Shown here: positions 1-8,414 of the stretch, one piece after another | Layout: the number at the start of each line of letters is the position of its first letter | Numbering within the stretch: position 1 is the stretch's first letter | Source of the DNA: CANHCC01 sp040381555 | GTDB lineage: Bacteria; Bacteroidota; Bacteroidia; J057; RFSG01 | Reading direction: 5' to 3' | Assembly: GCA_040381555.1 (NCBI GenBank) | Contig: JBEIHC010000013.1 | Location: 1-39,103, forward strand | Length of the DNA stretch: 39,103 bases | Made by a program: the position numbers and the translations under genes | The notes under the pieces: generated by a model | Database searches by the model: none | Seen by the model: only the letters and a program-made list of their open reading frames with translations | Told to the model about the DNA's origin: nothing

Positions 1-206
1 AAACTCTATAATAGCCGAAATTAACAAACCCACCAAAACACTATTAAATAAAATGAAAATATCTATTACCTAAAAATTTAGGGTTTGGGATTAAACTTTG
101 CAATGCAGGCATTTAAACAGAATTATCCAATACAGAATGCAAGGAAAAGCATTCAATATGTCTAAAATCCATGCACAAGCAATTCATAAATCCATTAAAA
201 ATATAA

Positions 207-237
207 CCGCTTGGTGATAGCGCCGCTTGGTGATAGC
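207..237. repeat. 15-bp tandem direct repeat
   Basis: The sequence CCGCTTGGTGATAGC occurs at 207-221 and again at 223-237, identical and separated by one base (period 16). It lies in the non-coding region between the dnaJ terminator and the left edge. It could be a simple replication-slippage duplication or a pair of protein-binding half-sites; the sequence does not decide. Confidence 0.8.
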
Positions 238-306
238 AAAATAAAATGTCCAGTTACCTTTTGAGTAAGCCCTTCTTACCCACTTCCACTCAATTGAGAC
301 CTCCCC

Positions 307-361
307 AAAAAACAAGGACTTAAGCTTTTGAGGAAATTCCCTCCCCAAAACTTAAGCCCTT
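307..361 (-). terminator. Rho-independent terminator of the grpE-dnaJ operon
   Basis: Read on the minus strand, AAGGGCTTAAG (from 361) pairs with CTTAAGTCCTT (ending at 314) with one G-T wobble. The stem continues through TTTTGGGGA against TCCTCAAAA after a single bulged base, giving a stem of about 20 bp. It is followed by a run of six T (307-312 on the plus strand are A). It begins about 20 nt after the dnaJ stop codon, so it is well placed to end transcription of the operon. Confidence 0.85.
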
Positions 362-380
362 ATAAATAAGTTTAGAATTA

Positions 381-1538
381 TTAATTAAAAAACTCCCGCA
401 TCCGGTCAAAAAATCCTTTATCAGATTTACCTGGGTCTGGTTGAAAGTTTGGAGACTGCTGAAGTTTCTGAAGGATTTCTTTTTCTTGGGAATTTAATTG
501 GGTGGGAGTCCATACATTGATTTGAACCAACTGATCTCCCGATCCATAATTATTAAGATGTGGAATACCCTTTCCTTTCAGGCGCACCATTTTCCCGGAT
601 TGAGTGCCCGGTTCTACTTTGAATCTGGCCTTACCGGAAAGAGTGGGTACTTCTACGGAAGTACCTAGTGCAGCATCTGCAATACTGATATACAATTCAA
701 ATAGAACATTATCAGATTCGCGGACAAGATGTTGGTGTTTTTCTTCTTCAATCTGTATGAGTAAATCGCCTGTATCTCCGCCCCTCAATCCTGCATTTCC
801 ATACCCTCTCATGGAAAGCTGCATTCCTTCGGCTACTCCCGCGGGAATATTCAAACTTACGCTATCATCTTCCTGTTGACGCCCCTCACCATTGCAAACC
901 TTGCAAGCCTTAGTTATAATTCTCCCTTCGCCCTGACAGGTGGGACAAGTTTGCACCACAATTTGCTGAAAGAATCCCCCCCCAACTTGCTGCCGAATTT
1001 CGCCATACCCATTACAAGTAGGGCAGGTTTGAAAGCTATTGCTATCATGTGCACCGATTCCATTGCAAGGCTGACAGGGTTTATGTCGGCGAATTCGAAT
1101 ATTCTTCTTAACTCCAGTTGAGATTTCTTCTAGGGTTAACTTAACTTTCACCCTCAAATCATTTCCTCTTTGTCCTCTTTTTCTACCGCCTCCTCTCGTG
1201 CGTCCTCCTCCAGCATTACTAAAGAAGCCTTCAAAAGCGGATCCCCCAAAAATGTCTCCAAATTGAGAGAAAATATCGTTTACATCTTGATATTGTGCTC
1301 CCCCTCCAGCACCTCCCATTCCGGCATGCCCAAACTGATCATAGCGGGCACGCTTTTGTTCATCCCCTAAGACATCATAAGCTTCGGCAGCTTCTTTAAA
1401 TTTTTCTTCTGAAGCTTTATCGCCTGGATTTTTATCTGGATGATACTGCATGGCCATCTTTCGATAAGCCTTCTTAATGGTGTCTTTATCAGAGCCCTTC
1501 TCTACACCCAATATTTCGTAAAAATCTCTTTTTGCCAT
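381..1538 (-). CDS. dnaJ: Chaperone DnaJ (Hsp40)
   Basis: Co-chaperone that delivers unfolded clients to DnaK and stimulates its ATPase. The 385-residue product has the full type I architecture. An N-terminal J domain (about 1-72) carries the HPD motif at residues 33-35. A Gly/Phe-rich linker (about 73-125) follows. A zinc-binding domain has all four CxxCxGxG repeats (CQPCNGIG, CPTCNGYG, CPTCQGEG, CKVCNGEG), and the C-terminal substrate-binding beta domain follows it. The length is normal for the family. The ATG at 1538 begins the expected MAKRDFYEILGV N-terminus. It lies 5 nt downstream of grpE, so the two form an operon, and a strong terminator follows. dnaK is not in the window. Confidence 0.98.
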   Translation of the reverse strand: MAKRDFYEILGVEKGSDKDTIKKAYRKMAMQYHPDKNPGDKASEEKFKEAAEAYDVLGDEQKRARYDQFGHAGMGGAGGGAQYQDVNDIFSQFGDIFGGSAFEGFFSNAGGGRTRGGGRKRGQRGNDLRVKVKLTLEEISTGVKKNIRIRRHKPCQPCNGIGAHDSNSFQTCPTCNGYGEIRQQVGGGFFQQIVVQTCPTCQGEGRIITKACKVCNGEGRQQEDDSVSLNIPAGVAEGMQLSMRGYGNAGLRGGDTGDLLIQIEEEKHQHLVRESDNVLFELYISIADAALGTSVEVPTLSGKARFKVEPGTQSGKMVRLKGKGIPHLNNYGSGDQLVQINVWTPTQLNSQEKEILQKLQQSPNFQPDPGKSDKGFFDRMREFFN

Positions 1539-1543
1539 AATCT

Positions 1544-2158
1544 TTATGCTCCGACAATAACTTTTGCAAATCGAATTACCTTTTCATCGAGGTAATATCC
1601 CTTTTCTACTTCATCAATAATTTTACCCTTCAGCTCTTCCTGAGGAGCTGGCACACTTGTGATGGCCTCATGATGCTCGCTATCAAAAGATTGGTTTAGG
1701 CTTTCCATAGGTTTCAACCCTTTGGCAGAAAGAATATTTTTAAATTTATGATGGATTAATTTCACCCCCTCCTGAATCGCTGACAGATTGTCAGATTTTT
1801 CAATGACCAAAAGGCTACGCTCAAAGTCATCCAGCACAGGAAGAATGGATTTTAACAGGTCTTCATTGGCATACTTCACTAACTCAGATTTTTCTTTCAG
1901 CGTGCGCTTTCTGAAATTATCGAACTCAGAAGCCAAGCGTAGATACTTATCTTTCCACTCGTCTAATTCTTGCTGAAGAGTTGAGTTTACTTCTTGACTA
2001 TCAGAAACTTCTTCCGCTTCCAAGGCTAGGCCTTCTTCTCCAGTTTCATCCAACTGAAATTTCTGATTGGCTTTACTCCCTTGTTCAGAATCCATTGATG
2101 TATGGGTTTCGGATACCGGCAGATCAGCACCTGTCGCATTCGATTCTTGTATGCTCAT
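1544..2158 (-). CDS. grpE: Nucleotide exchange factor GrpE
   Basis: Releases ADP from DnaK to reset the Hsp70 cycle. The 204-residue protein has an acidic, low-complexity N-terminal tail (about 1-55). A long coiled-coil helix follows (about 55-130, including LDEWKDKYLRLASEFDNFRK), then the C-terminal beta-wing domain with the typical GYYLDEKVIRFAKVIV ending. All these are GrpE hallmarks and the length is usual. It sits 5 nt upstream of dnaJ and 28 nt downstream of the secreted thioredoxin-like gene on the same strand. No clear promoter or terminator was seen in that short gap, so read-through from the upstream secretion genes is possible. Confidence 0.97.
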   Translation of the reverse strand: MSIQESNATGADLPVSETHTSMDSEQGSKANQKFQLDETGEEGLALEAEEVSDSQEVNSTLQQELDEWKDKYLRLASEFDNFRKRTLKEKSELVKYANEDLLKSILPVLDDFERSLLVIEKSDNLSAIQEGVKLIHHKFKNILSAKGLKPMESLNQSFDSEHHEAITSVPAPQEELKGKIIDEVEKGYYLDEKVIRFAKVIVGA

Positions 2159-2186
2159 ATTCTTTTTATTTCCGAGATATCAAATT

Positions 2187-2747
2187 TCATTCCCGGGGAG
2201 AAGGCTGAAAATTTTTCCGAAAATCGTCATAATTGACACCTTTCTCATGATTACGCTCCCCATAGTACTTCAACAAAGATTCCAAGGTAGGTGCATCGAG
2301 ATAACCCGGAACCGGAGTGAGTACCTCTCCGGTAGCATTCATGAATACCGTAGTAGGGTATCCCATATTTCCATTCAATAATTTATAAGCAAACTGATTG
2401 CATCGTAAACTAGGCACAAAACTGTACTCTTTCCCCTTATACTCAACGGTGTCTTTACCTTCTGCATCAAACTTCACAGCATAGAACTTCTGATTGAGAT
2501 ACTGAATGATATGGGAATCTGTATACGTTTTCTTATCCATCACTTTACACCAGCCGCACCAATCTGTATAGAAGTCTATTAGAATTATTCGATCATTTTT
2601 TTCTGCATTTTTCAAGGCATACTGCATACTCACCCACTTGACTGCTGGAGGAGCCACTGGCTTGGTACTCTTAGTCGGGGTTTGCCCATAGGCAAGGGAG
2701 AAAATCCATAAACCGAATAGAATCCTATAAAATATTCGAACTGTCAT
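2187..2747 (-). CDS. Exported thioredoxin-fold protein (WCGWCK)
   Basis: Probable periplasmic thiol oxidoreductase of the thioredoxin superfamily. The 186-residue product starts with a hydrophobic signal sequence ending near AYGQ (about residue 21). No lipobox cysteine is evident. The redox motif WCGWCK lies at residues 63-68 after the strand RIILIDFYTD, and a cis-proline-type GYPTTVF segment follows near residue 130. CGWC is common in Bacteroidota thioredoxin-like proteins fused to signal peptides. Two further residues (one Cys in LRCNQF) lie between the motifs. The gene begins 11 nt after the stop of the 1123-aa secreted protein, so the two are probably co-expressed. Substrate unknown; it may help fold or repair secreted proteins (inference). 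Confidence 0.85.
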   Translation of the reverse strand: MTVRIFYRILFGLWIFSLAYGQTPTKSTKPVAPPAVKWVSMQYALKNAEKNDRIILIDFYTDWCGWCKVMDKKTYTDSHIIQYLNQKFYAVKFDAEGKDTVEYKGKEYSFVPSLRCNQFAYKLLNGNMGYPTTVFMNATGEVLTPVPGYLDAPTLESLLKYYGERNHEKGVNYDDFRKNFQPSPRE

Positions 2748-2758
2748 CTTGAAAAAAA

Positions 2759-5700
2759 TTAAGGTTGCACCACTAATTTTTGAGTGTAATTAAACTCCGA
2801 ACCTTCCTCTGTTTTATACTGAAATTTCACCCAATAAAATCCGGAAGGAAGATTGGAAATATTCAATGGGATTTGTCTGACCCCTTGCTCTCGATAGCCT
2901 GAAAGGAGCTCTTTGATTAATTTTCCTTCTGCAGAATGTAATTCCACCCGTATATGGCCATTCTTGGGAAGTTTCATTTTCATATACACAATCTCATTAG
3001 CCGGATTAGGGTATAGTGTAATCCCTTGCCCTTCTGCCTCTGTCCAATCCCCGAGAAGTTCGTCAGGAATGCTATTGCCAACAGAATCTATGTCTGTGCG
3101 CCTTTTAAAATGAAGGATGAATTCCTGCTCTACCCAGGAGCCGGCAAGATCTGTAGCGCGCAGCCGAACGAGAGAATCTGCAAACAAAGAAACATTAGGA
3201 TAACCTTGCAATTTCTGCTGAACCGAATTTAGATAGAGCCATAACGGACCTTGTTGGATACTGAGCTGTACAGAATCACCCAATACTGTATCGGGGTCAT
3301 AAACAAAAACCGGGTAATCATATATTGTATTGGGATCAACTAGAGTATCAGGATAGCTCAAGATAACGGGAGCTGTATTATTAATCGTAAAATTAAAATC
3401 ATAGAACAGCGTATCCTGCAATCCATAGCTATCCTCAACAATAACTTCCAGAATTGTATCTTGGATTGAGGCATACTGTGGCGTTCCGCTTATCACAATG
3501 TATTCATGACTGGTTTGAGTGGATATCCAGGAGGGTGAATTCAGAATATGCCAAGTATGAGTATCTCCATAGGCAGCATCTCCTTCCAACAAAAATAAAG
3601 TATCTTGAAGCGGTGAATTGAGGGCAACAACTGGGTTATAAGAATCCAAAAGAGGTTTACTATTATCTAACCCAGGTTGCAGAACGAGAGTCTGATGAAC
3701 AGGTTGGGAATAGGGAGCAATCACCTGAAATGAAATCGTACGCAAAGAAAGATCATATAACATGCGTTTAACTGTGATGGAGTCAGTTGTTGCCGTAAAT
3801 TCTGAAAGGGTGGAATTCCAATTCAAAAAATTGGGAAAAGTAATTGGGCTGACCCAAGTTGTATGGGGGATAGTATCTGGGTATAGATAAAAATAAAAGG
3901 GATAATATCGATAATTAGGATTTAAAGGTAGCCTAAAGACCGAATCTGGATAAATCAAAGGACTAGAATGAGTAAAAACAAAAGGGAAAGGACTATTGAT
4001 TACCGTTGAGGGTTGACTTTCCTCACCATTACTATCTAGTGCAATAATTCTAATGAATGTAGGAGGAATACCCTGGTGATACTGAAACACCCAGAAAGTA
4101 TCCTGGGTGAGGCCGATAAAGGTCTGAGGCGAAGGGGTAAACCCATTCATTTCCGCAGAACCATGCACAGCATAAGCAACAGGGGCCTTACCTGGGATTC
4201 CGGGATTCCAGGTAACAACCATATTGGAATCATTTAATGTTAAGGAGCCCAAGGAAGGCGCCATGACACAATTGACTGTAAATGACCAAGTATTCGTCCA
4301 AGGGCCCCATAAACCCTGACTATCCATGGCACGAACTCTCCAGTAATAGGTTTGTCCATGATTTAGAAATCCTGCCACTTCCTGCTTGAAGGCAGGAAAA
4401 GCCATATTTCCGGGAAGTATGGGATTAATGAATCGATCAAAATTAGAGGCTAGACAGAATGCCATATCCGGACGATCACTCAGCTGAAATTGATACTTCT
4501 GAGGGTAGTCTCCATCTGGATCCTGAGCATTCCCCCATCTGAATAAAATCTGAGCGGTATCGGTCGTAATGCCAATACCGGGATATACAGGGACATTGCT
4601 AATTACCGGGGGATTATTGTGATAAAACTCCTGCCAACCCAATTCGATTTTATGTGGACCCATCAAACTATCCTTTCGGGAAAACTGAAAAAAATTACTA
4701 CCTGATTTCAGGTATGGCAGAAAAAATTTGCTATTCTGAGTCCGCGTTTGAATATGCAATGAATCCAACCCTGCTGACACCAAGGCATTAGCCTGTAGGA
4801 CAGATATACGAATCCATCCTGTGTAGATAGCTGCATTGACCAAGGGTAAGATTTGCTGATATAGGGAACAGGAATCCTTACCTGTAAAAGGACCTGATTT
4901 AATATAGGCGGGAGACCAAGATAGACTGTCTAATGACCATTCTACCTGCAAGGAATCCTGAGAAGAGGGAAGAATAGCAGTATAGACTAATTTATGATCT
5001 AACTGTGGGAAAGGAAGATCTACCTTATGAACCAACTGAAAAGCTAATCCCGGATTTAAGGGTCGCATTCTAATACCTGTACCGGAAGTGTCTACTAGCA
5101 AATTAGATTCTGATTGAAACTGATGTCTGAAACCTAGGGAGTGTGGGTTTATATCATGATCCCAAAGTGCATTTGCTATAAGCTTATTAAACATTTGAGG
5201 GGTAGTTGGTGCATATAAAATCCTGTGCTCATGAACAGAATCCGGCTTGCTCCAAGAGAATGTAACCGTTTGCTCAGGCAGTAAAGTATAATACAACTGA
5301 TGAGGATTTGGGTATCGATACACCATTCCATCAAAAGGCGTAAACATAGATGCTAAATGCCTACTAAAAACAGGGTCATATGGAATATTCTGACCATGAT
5401 GCAAAATTCGACTAACCAGATATCGGTCAGATGTCAAATCAAACTTACCTGTAAGAGTAGAATTATCGTACCCTGGATAAAACACCTCCAAATCTGCATC
5501 CACAACCTTAGGGTTATTGAACGCAATTTCTGCAGTGTTATGCGCGGTTAATCCCCATTCAATGGCAGGCAGATTGGCGGTATGAGCCAAATTGACTAAT
5601 GAGAATGCGGCATCATCACAAAGCCCAAAGCCATATACTCCCATCACTTTTACCGGCTCATGTGTTTCATCTAAGGAACCCTGTTCTGCGGAATAATAGT

Positions 5701-6130
5701 GTACTCTATTTTTTCGGACAAACTCAAATAAACTCAAACTCTGCTCTTTCTCTGTCAAGGCTCCCCTCAAAGCTTCTTCTGCCATTTCCTGTCTGCTGTA
5801 CCAATTCCCTCTGCGATTCAACAGAAACTTAGCTCCGTGGGAAGGAAGACTATCTAGGTTAGTTATACGCAGATAACGCATAGATTCAACCCCGTAAGTT
5901 CTCTGGTAATTGTCCCCAATGTACCGGGTATTTTCAGGATCCTCTGTGCCACCAAAATAAATAGTGCCGGAATCTACTGCATGAGTAACAATCCAGGAAG
6001 TATCTTTCCATACCCCTTGGGCAGATAAGATTCCGGGAAACACTAGAGTTATACTCAAAAAAAGTAGCCGGTAGGGCAAATATGAATGATTACTTATCAA
6101 CTTAATCGTATCGTAAAAAATAAAGAGCAA
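2759..6130 (-). CDS. Secreted multidomain protein: transglutaminase-like core, FnIII/Ig-like modules, T9SS type A tail
   Basis: Large exported protein, up to 1123 residues. A signal peptide (LLFLSITLVFPGILSAQ) precedes a region resembling transglutaminase-like/papain-fold peptidases: YGFGLCDDAAFSL (Cys171), a His at 197 in AHNTAEIAF and an Asp at 211 or 213 before LEVFYPG. These give the order Cys-His-Asp with the usual spacing. Fibronectin III-like segments follow (for example around ILFRWGNAQDPDGD and VVTWNPGIPG), then cadherin/He_PIG-like repeats with APVI and FVYDPDT. The last ~85 residues are a Por secretion tail: YPNPANE, an SGFYWVKF-type strand, and LVVQP at the end. No ATG lies upstream of the signal peptide in frame; TTG codons at 6130, 6100 or 6079 are the candidates, and the start is uncertain. 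Catalytic activity is an inference. Confidence 0.85.
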   Translation of the reverse strand: MLFIFYDTIKLISNHSYLPYRLLFLSITLVFPGILSAQGVWKDTSWIVTHAVDSGTIYFGGTEDPENTRYIGDNYQRTYGVESMRYLRITNLDSLPSHGAKFLLNRRGNWYSRQEMAEEALRGALTEKEQSLSLFEFVRKNRVHYYSAEQGSLDETHEPVKVMGVYGFGLCDDAAFSLVNLAHTANLPAIEWGLTAHNTAEIAFNNPKVVDADLEVFYPGYDNSTLTGKFDLTSDRYLVSRILHHGQNIPYDPVFSRHLASMFTPFDGMVYRYPNPHQLYYTLLPEQTVTFSWSKPDSVHEHRILYAPTTPQMFNKLIANALWDHDINPHSLGFRHQFQSESNLLVDTSGTGIRMRPLNPGLAFQLVHKVDLPFPQLDHKLVYTAILPSSQDSLQVEWSLDSLSWSPAYIKSGPFTGKDSCSLYQQILPLVNAAIYTGWIRISVLQANALVSAGLDSLHIQTRTQNSKFFLPYLKSGSNFFQFSRKDSLMGPHKIELGWQEFYHNNPPVISNVPVYPGIGITTDTAQILFRWGNAQDPDGDYPQKYQFQLSDRPDMAFCLASNFDRFINPILPGNMAFPAFKQEVAGFLNHGQTYYWRVRAMDSQGLWGPWTNTWSFTVNCVMAPSLGSLTLNDSNMVVTWNPGIPGKAPVAYAVHGSAEMNGFTPSPQTFIGLTQDTFWVFQYHQGIPPTFIRIIALDSNGEESQPSTVINSPFPFVFTHSSPLIYPDSVFRLPLNPNYRYYPFYFYLYPDTIPHTTWVSPITFPNFLNWNSTLSEFTATTDSITVKRMLYDLSLRTISFQVIAPYSQPVHQTLVLQPGLDNSKPLLDSYNPVVALNSPLQDTLFLLEGDAAYGDTHTWHILNSPSWISTQTSHEYIVISGTPQYASIQDTILEVIVEDSYGLQDTLFYDFNFTINNTAPVILSYPDTLVDPNTIYDYPVFVYDPDTVLGDSVQLSIQQGPLWLYLNSVQQKLQGYPNVSLFADSLVRLRATDLAGSWVEQEFILHFKRRTDIDSVGNSIPDELLGDWTEAEGQGITLYPNPANEIVYMKMKLPKNGHIRVELHSAEGKLIKELLSGYREQGVRQIPLNISNLPSGFYWVKFQYKTEEGSEFNYTQKLVVQP

Positions 6131-6142
6131 CGACGCAACCTA

Positions 6143-6150
6143 CAAATTTA
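6143..6150 (-). promoter_or_regulatory. Candidate -7 promoter element for the secreted protein operon
   Basis: On the minus strand, 6150-6143 reads TAAATTTG, matching the Bacteroidota -7 consensus TAnnTTTG. It lies 12 nt before the TTG codon at 6130. No good TTTG -33 element was seen about 20 nt upstream, so this is tentative. Confidence 0.4.
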
Positions 6151-6418
6151 CTGAATTTAACGACTAAATATCTTAAATGGATGCGTGAGTATCTTGAAAT
6201 GGTGCGTTTCTTGTTTTAAGATAAGTTCATTTGTGCAATCATCCTACCGAATACATTCCAATTGGTTTGCTTGCTGATAGGATGGTTTATTTCGAGTATG
6301 GGAAATAAAAAGTTCTTGATTTTGGTTTTGAGAAAACAACTCTTGAAATAACCCAAATGCAGCAATAAGAAAGTTCTAATACTTTGGAATCCTCGTCGGT
6401 AAAATGATTTTTTCATAT

Positions 6419-6426
6419 TATATTTA
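6419..6426 (+). promoter_or_regulatory. Candidate -7 element 4 nt before the SGNH gene start
   Basis: TATATTTA (7 of 8 matches to TAnnTTTG) ends at 6426 and is followed by four bases and the ATG at 6431. The same arrangement occurs at two or three other genes of the window. It supports 6431 rather than the upstream ATG at 6404 as the start, and would give a leaderless or nearly leaderless message. Confidence 0.4.
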
Positions 6427-6430
6427 CCTG

Positions 6431-7534
6431 ATGAGAAAAACGCTAGCCGCATTTTTGGCAATGCTCCTGTCCTTGACAGTCGCGTTAGGATTAGGAGAAG
6501 CCTTCATTCGACTAATTTATGGCAAGCAGATGAATATGTTTCCGAGATACCATAGTGCGGTGAATTATGGTCCCTATTCAAGTAGAAGAATACGCCCCAA
6601 TACAGCATTTAACCATAAGAGCGAAGATGGGGATTTTTATTTTATGACCAACAGTAAAGGCTTTAGGGATGAGAAAGATATTGAATATACAAAACCAGAA
6701 GGAGAATATAGAATTCTGGTCTTAGGGGATTCGCATACACAAGGTTATGAGGTCAATCAATATGAAACCTATTCTGTATTATTGGAAAAATCCTTAATTG
6801 GTAAAGGTCATTCGGTTCGAGTATTGAATGCCGGCGTTTCCGGATTCAGCACTGCGGAAGCTTTAGTTTTCCTAGAGCAAGAGGGGTATAAATACGATCC
6901 TGATGCTGTTGTACTGGGATTCTTTGCCAATGATTATTCTGACAATATAAAAGACGGCCTATTTAAACTCAATCAAGATTCCTTAACAGAAGCTTCTACT
7001 TCATTTCAACCTGGAGTAAAATTGCAGGATTTTATTTACCAATTTGGCTTGGTACGCTGGTTGAGTGAGCATTCCTATTTATACTCGTTTGTGTTTAATT
7101 CTGTTTGGGATTTGAGTAAGCAATGGTTGATTCGCACTCAAATGGAGAAAGAATCCATTGGTAAAAATCCAACAAAGGTTCCTGAAAAAGAATATGCAAT
7201 AGGCATGCAAGAGGCAAGTAAAGAGGAGGTAGAACTAGCCTTGGCGTTATTAGAAAGGATGCATCAATTCTGCCTAAGCAAATCTATTCCCTTCCTAATA
7301 GTGGATATTCCACAACTTCCCTTTCGATCTAGTATTCCTCTGAATCAAGAAAATCGTTTTCGGGAGGTTTCCGACACCCTACTCAGCAGTAGATCCATGC
7401 TTGGTAGCTATCGAAAACTAAAACAAACACATGTACCACATGGCCATAACCACATTTCTGCAGAAGCTCATGCTTTGATTGGGGTACAGATAGGGATGGT
7501 ATTGGATGCTCGTATCCAGGATAAGTTGAAGTAG
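6431..7534 (+). CDS. Membrane-anchored SGNH/GDSL-type hydrolase-fold protein
   Basis: Probable esterase or acyl-transfer enzyme of the SGNH superfamily acting outside the inner membrane. From ATG 6431 the product is 367 residues. An N-terminal hydrophobic helix (TLAAFLAMLLSLTVALGLGEAF) follows the charged MRK start and is a signal anchor or signal peptide. Block I is LVLGDSHTQG (nucleophile Ser, about residue 101). Block II is NAGVSGFS, block III is FFANDYSDN (the Asn), and a His-rich C-terminal motif (HGHNHISAEAH) probably supplies the catalytic His. The order and spacing fit the family, but the substrate cannot be read from sequence. It stands alone, divergent from the T9SS protein and convergent with the long minus-strand block. 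An ATG at 6404 would add nine residues. Confidence 0.8.
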   Translation: MRKTLAAFLAMLLSLTVALGLGEAFIRLIYGKQMNMFPRYHSAVNYGPYSSRRIRPNTAFNHKSEDGDFYFMTNSKGFRDEKDIEYTKPEGEYRILVLGDSHTQGYEVNQYETYSVLLEKSLIGKGHSVRVLNAGVSGFSTAEALVFLEQEGYKYDPDAVVLGFFANDYSDNIKDGLFKLNQDSLTEASTSFQPGVKLQDFIYQFGLVRWLSEHSYLYSFVFNSVWDLSKQWLIRTQMEKESIGKNPTKVPEKEYAIGMQEASKEEVELALALLERMHQFCLSKSIPFLIVDIPQLPFRSSIPLNQENRFREVSDTLLSSRSMLGSYRKLKQTHVPHGHNHISAEAHALIGVQIGMVLDARIQDKLK

Positions 7535-7566
7535 AAATTACCCTTACTATCTTTTTTCAAAAAGCC

Positions 7567-7686
7567 TCAATTAGCAGCTCTCCAAGCCAGATAAAAAACA
7601 ACCAACCAAATAATTCCTTTAATGAGGAAGAAAAAAAATCCGGCTATACCGAATCGCTTTAACCAGGTTTTCCAACCAGCCTTCAT
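7567..7686 (-). CDS. 39-residue single-helix membrane protein
   Basis: A small open frame that length cut-offs usually miss. It starts MKAGWKTWLKRFGIAGF, a basic amphipathic N-terminus. A hydrophobic stretch rich in Phe, Leu, Ile, Trp and Val (about residues 14-34) follows, and it ends in WRAAN. It is a likely one-pass inner-membrane protein. Its ATG overlaps the stop codon of the ABC ATPase gene by one base (TGATG), a classic translational-coupling junction that supports expression. I recall similar short 'KxxLKKxGxxGFLFFLxKGxxWL' proteins in Bacteroidota genomes, usually labelled hypothetical; that is memory, not a search. Function unknown; it may be a small partner of the ABC system. Confidence 0.72.
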   Translation of the reverse strand: MKAGWKTWLKRFGIAGFFFFLIKGIIWLVVFYLAWRAAN

Positions 7687-8402
7687 CAGAGGGTAGAAGT
7701 TGCCTCTGGCTTTCGGATATTAGGGTTGATCCTATCGGATTCTATTTTACCATCTCTCAAGCGAATAATTCGATGGGCATATAGAGCAATATCTTCTTCA
7801 TGCGTAACGAGAATGATTGTATTGCCTTGCAAATGTAGATCTGCAAATAGTCCCATGATTTCATAGGAAGTTTTAGAATCTAAATTCCCAGTAGGTTCAT
7901 CGGCCAGGATAATAGAGGGGGAATTCACGAGGGCTCGGGCAACAGCTACTCTTTGGCGCTGACCACCTGAGAGCTCATTGGGTCGGTGTTTCATCCGCTC
8001 ACCCAGACCTACAGAACGAAGTACTTCTTCTGCTCTGATTTTCCGATCTTTCGCCGATACACCAGCATAGATGAGGGGCATGGCTACATTATCTAAAGCA
8101 GAAGATCTTGCCAAAAGATTGAAAGTTTGGAAAACGAAACCTATTTCTCTATTTCGAGCATGCGCAAGTTCGGCGTCATTTAAGGAAGAAACATTCTGCC
8201 CATTGAGAAAATACTCACCAGCTGTAGGAGTGTCGAGGCAACCTAGTACATTCATTAGAGTAGATTTTCCCGAACCAGAAGGCCCCATAAATGCAACATA
8301 TTCATTTTTCTGAATTGAGAGGGAGACCTCCCGAAGGGCAAAGATAATTTCCTCCCCCATTTGGTATTTCTTTTCTATTGAATTCAGTCGAATGATTTCC
8401 AT
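7686..8402 (-). CDS. ABC transporter ATP-binding protein, MacB/LolD type
   Basis: ATPase subunit of a type VII (MacB/LolD/FtsE-like) ABC system, which uses ATP on the cytoplasmic side to drive mechanotransmission or lipoprotein/efflux work in the periplasm. At 238 residues it is complete. Walker A is GPSGSGKST (residues 40-48). A Q-loop lies in FVFQTFNLLARSSALDNV, the signature is LSGGQRQRVAVARAL, Walker B is IILADEPTGNLDS, and the switch His is in VTHEED. The FQTFNLL and DEPTGNLD wording is typical of the MacB/LolD subgroup. No FtsX/MacB-like permease lies next to it. It starts 12 nt after the membrane-TPR gene, and its stop overlaps the start of a 39-aa membrane protein. Confidence 0.92.
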   Translation of the reverse strand: MEIIRLNSIEKKYQMGEEIIFALREVSLSIQKNEYVAFMGPSGSGKSTLMNVLGCLDTPTAGEYFLNGQNVSSLNDAELAHARNREIGFVFQTFNLLARSSALDNVAMPLIYAGVSAKDRKIRAEEVLRSVGLGERMKHRPNELSGGQRQRVAVARALVNSPSIILADEPTGNLDSKTSYEIMGLFADLHLQGNTIILVTHEEDIALYAHRIIRLRDGKIESDRINPNIRKPEATSTL

Positions 8403-8414
8403 GGGGTAAGTATT

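Larger units (their letters stand above)
1..380. other. Intergenic region downstream of dnaJ
   Basis: This AT-rich stretch has no convincing coding region: the open frames are only about 20 codons long or shorter. It holds a short direct repeat (207-237) and the transcription terminator of the dnaJ operon (307-361). Nothing else could be recognised. The gene to its left lies outside the window. Confidence 0.6.

Noticed and set aside
6216..6461. Minus-strand open frame of 81 codons across the SGNH gene promoter
   Set aside because: It overlaps the start of a clear SGNH gene on the other strand and has no domain, signal or conserved motif; it is a chance frame in a divergent intergenic region.
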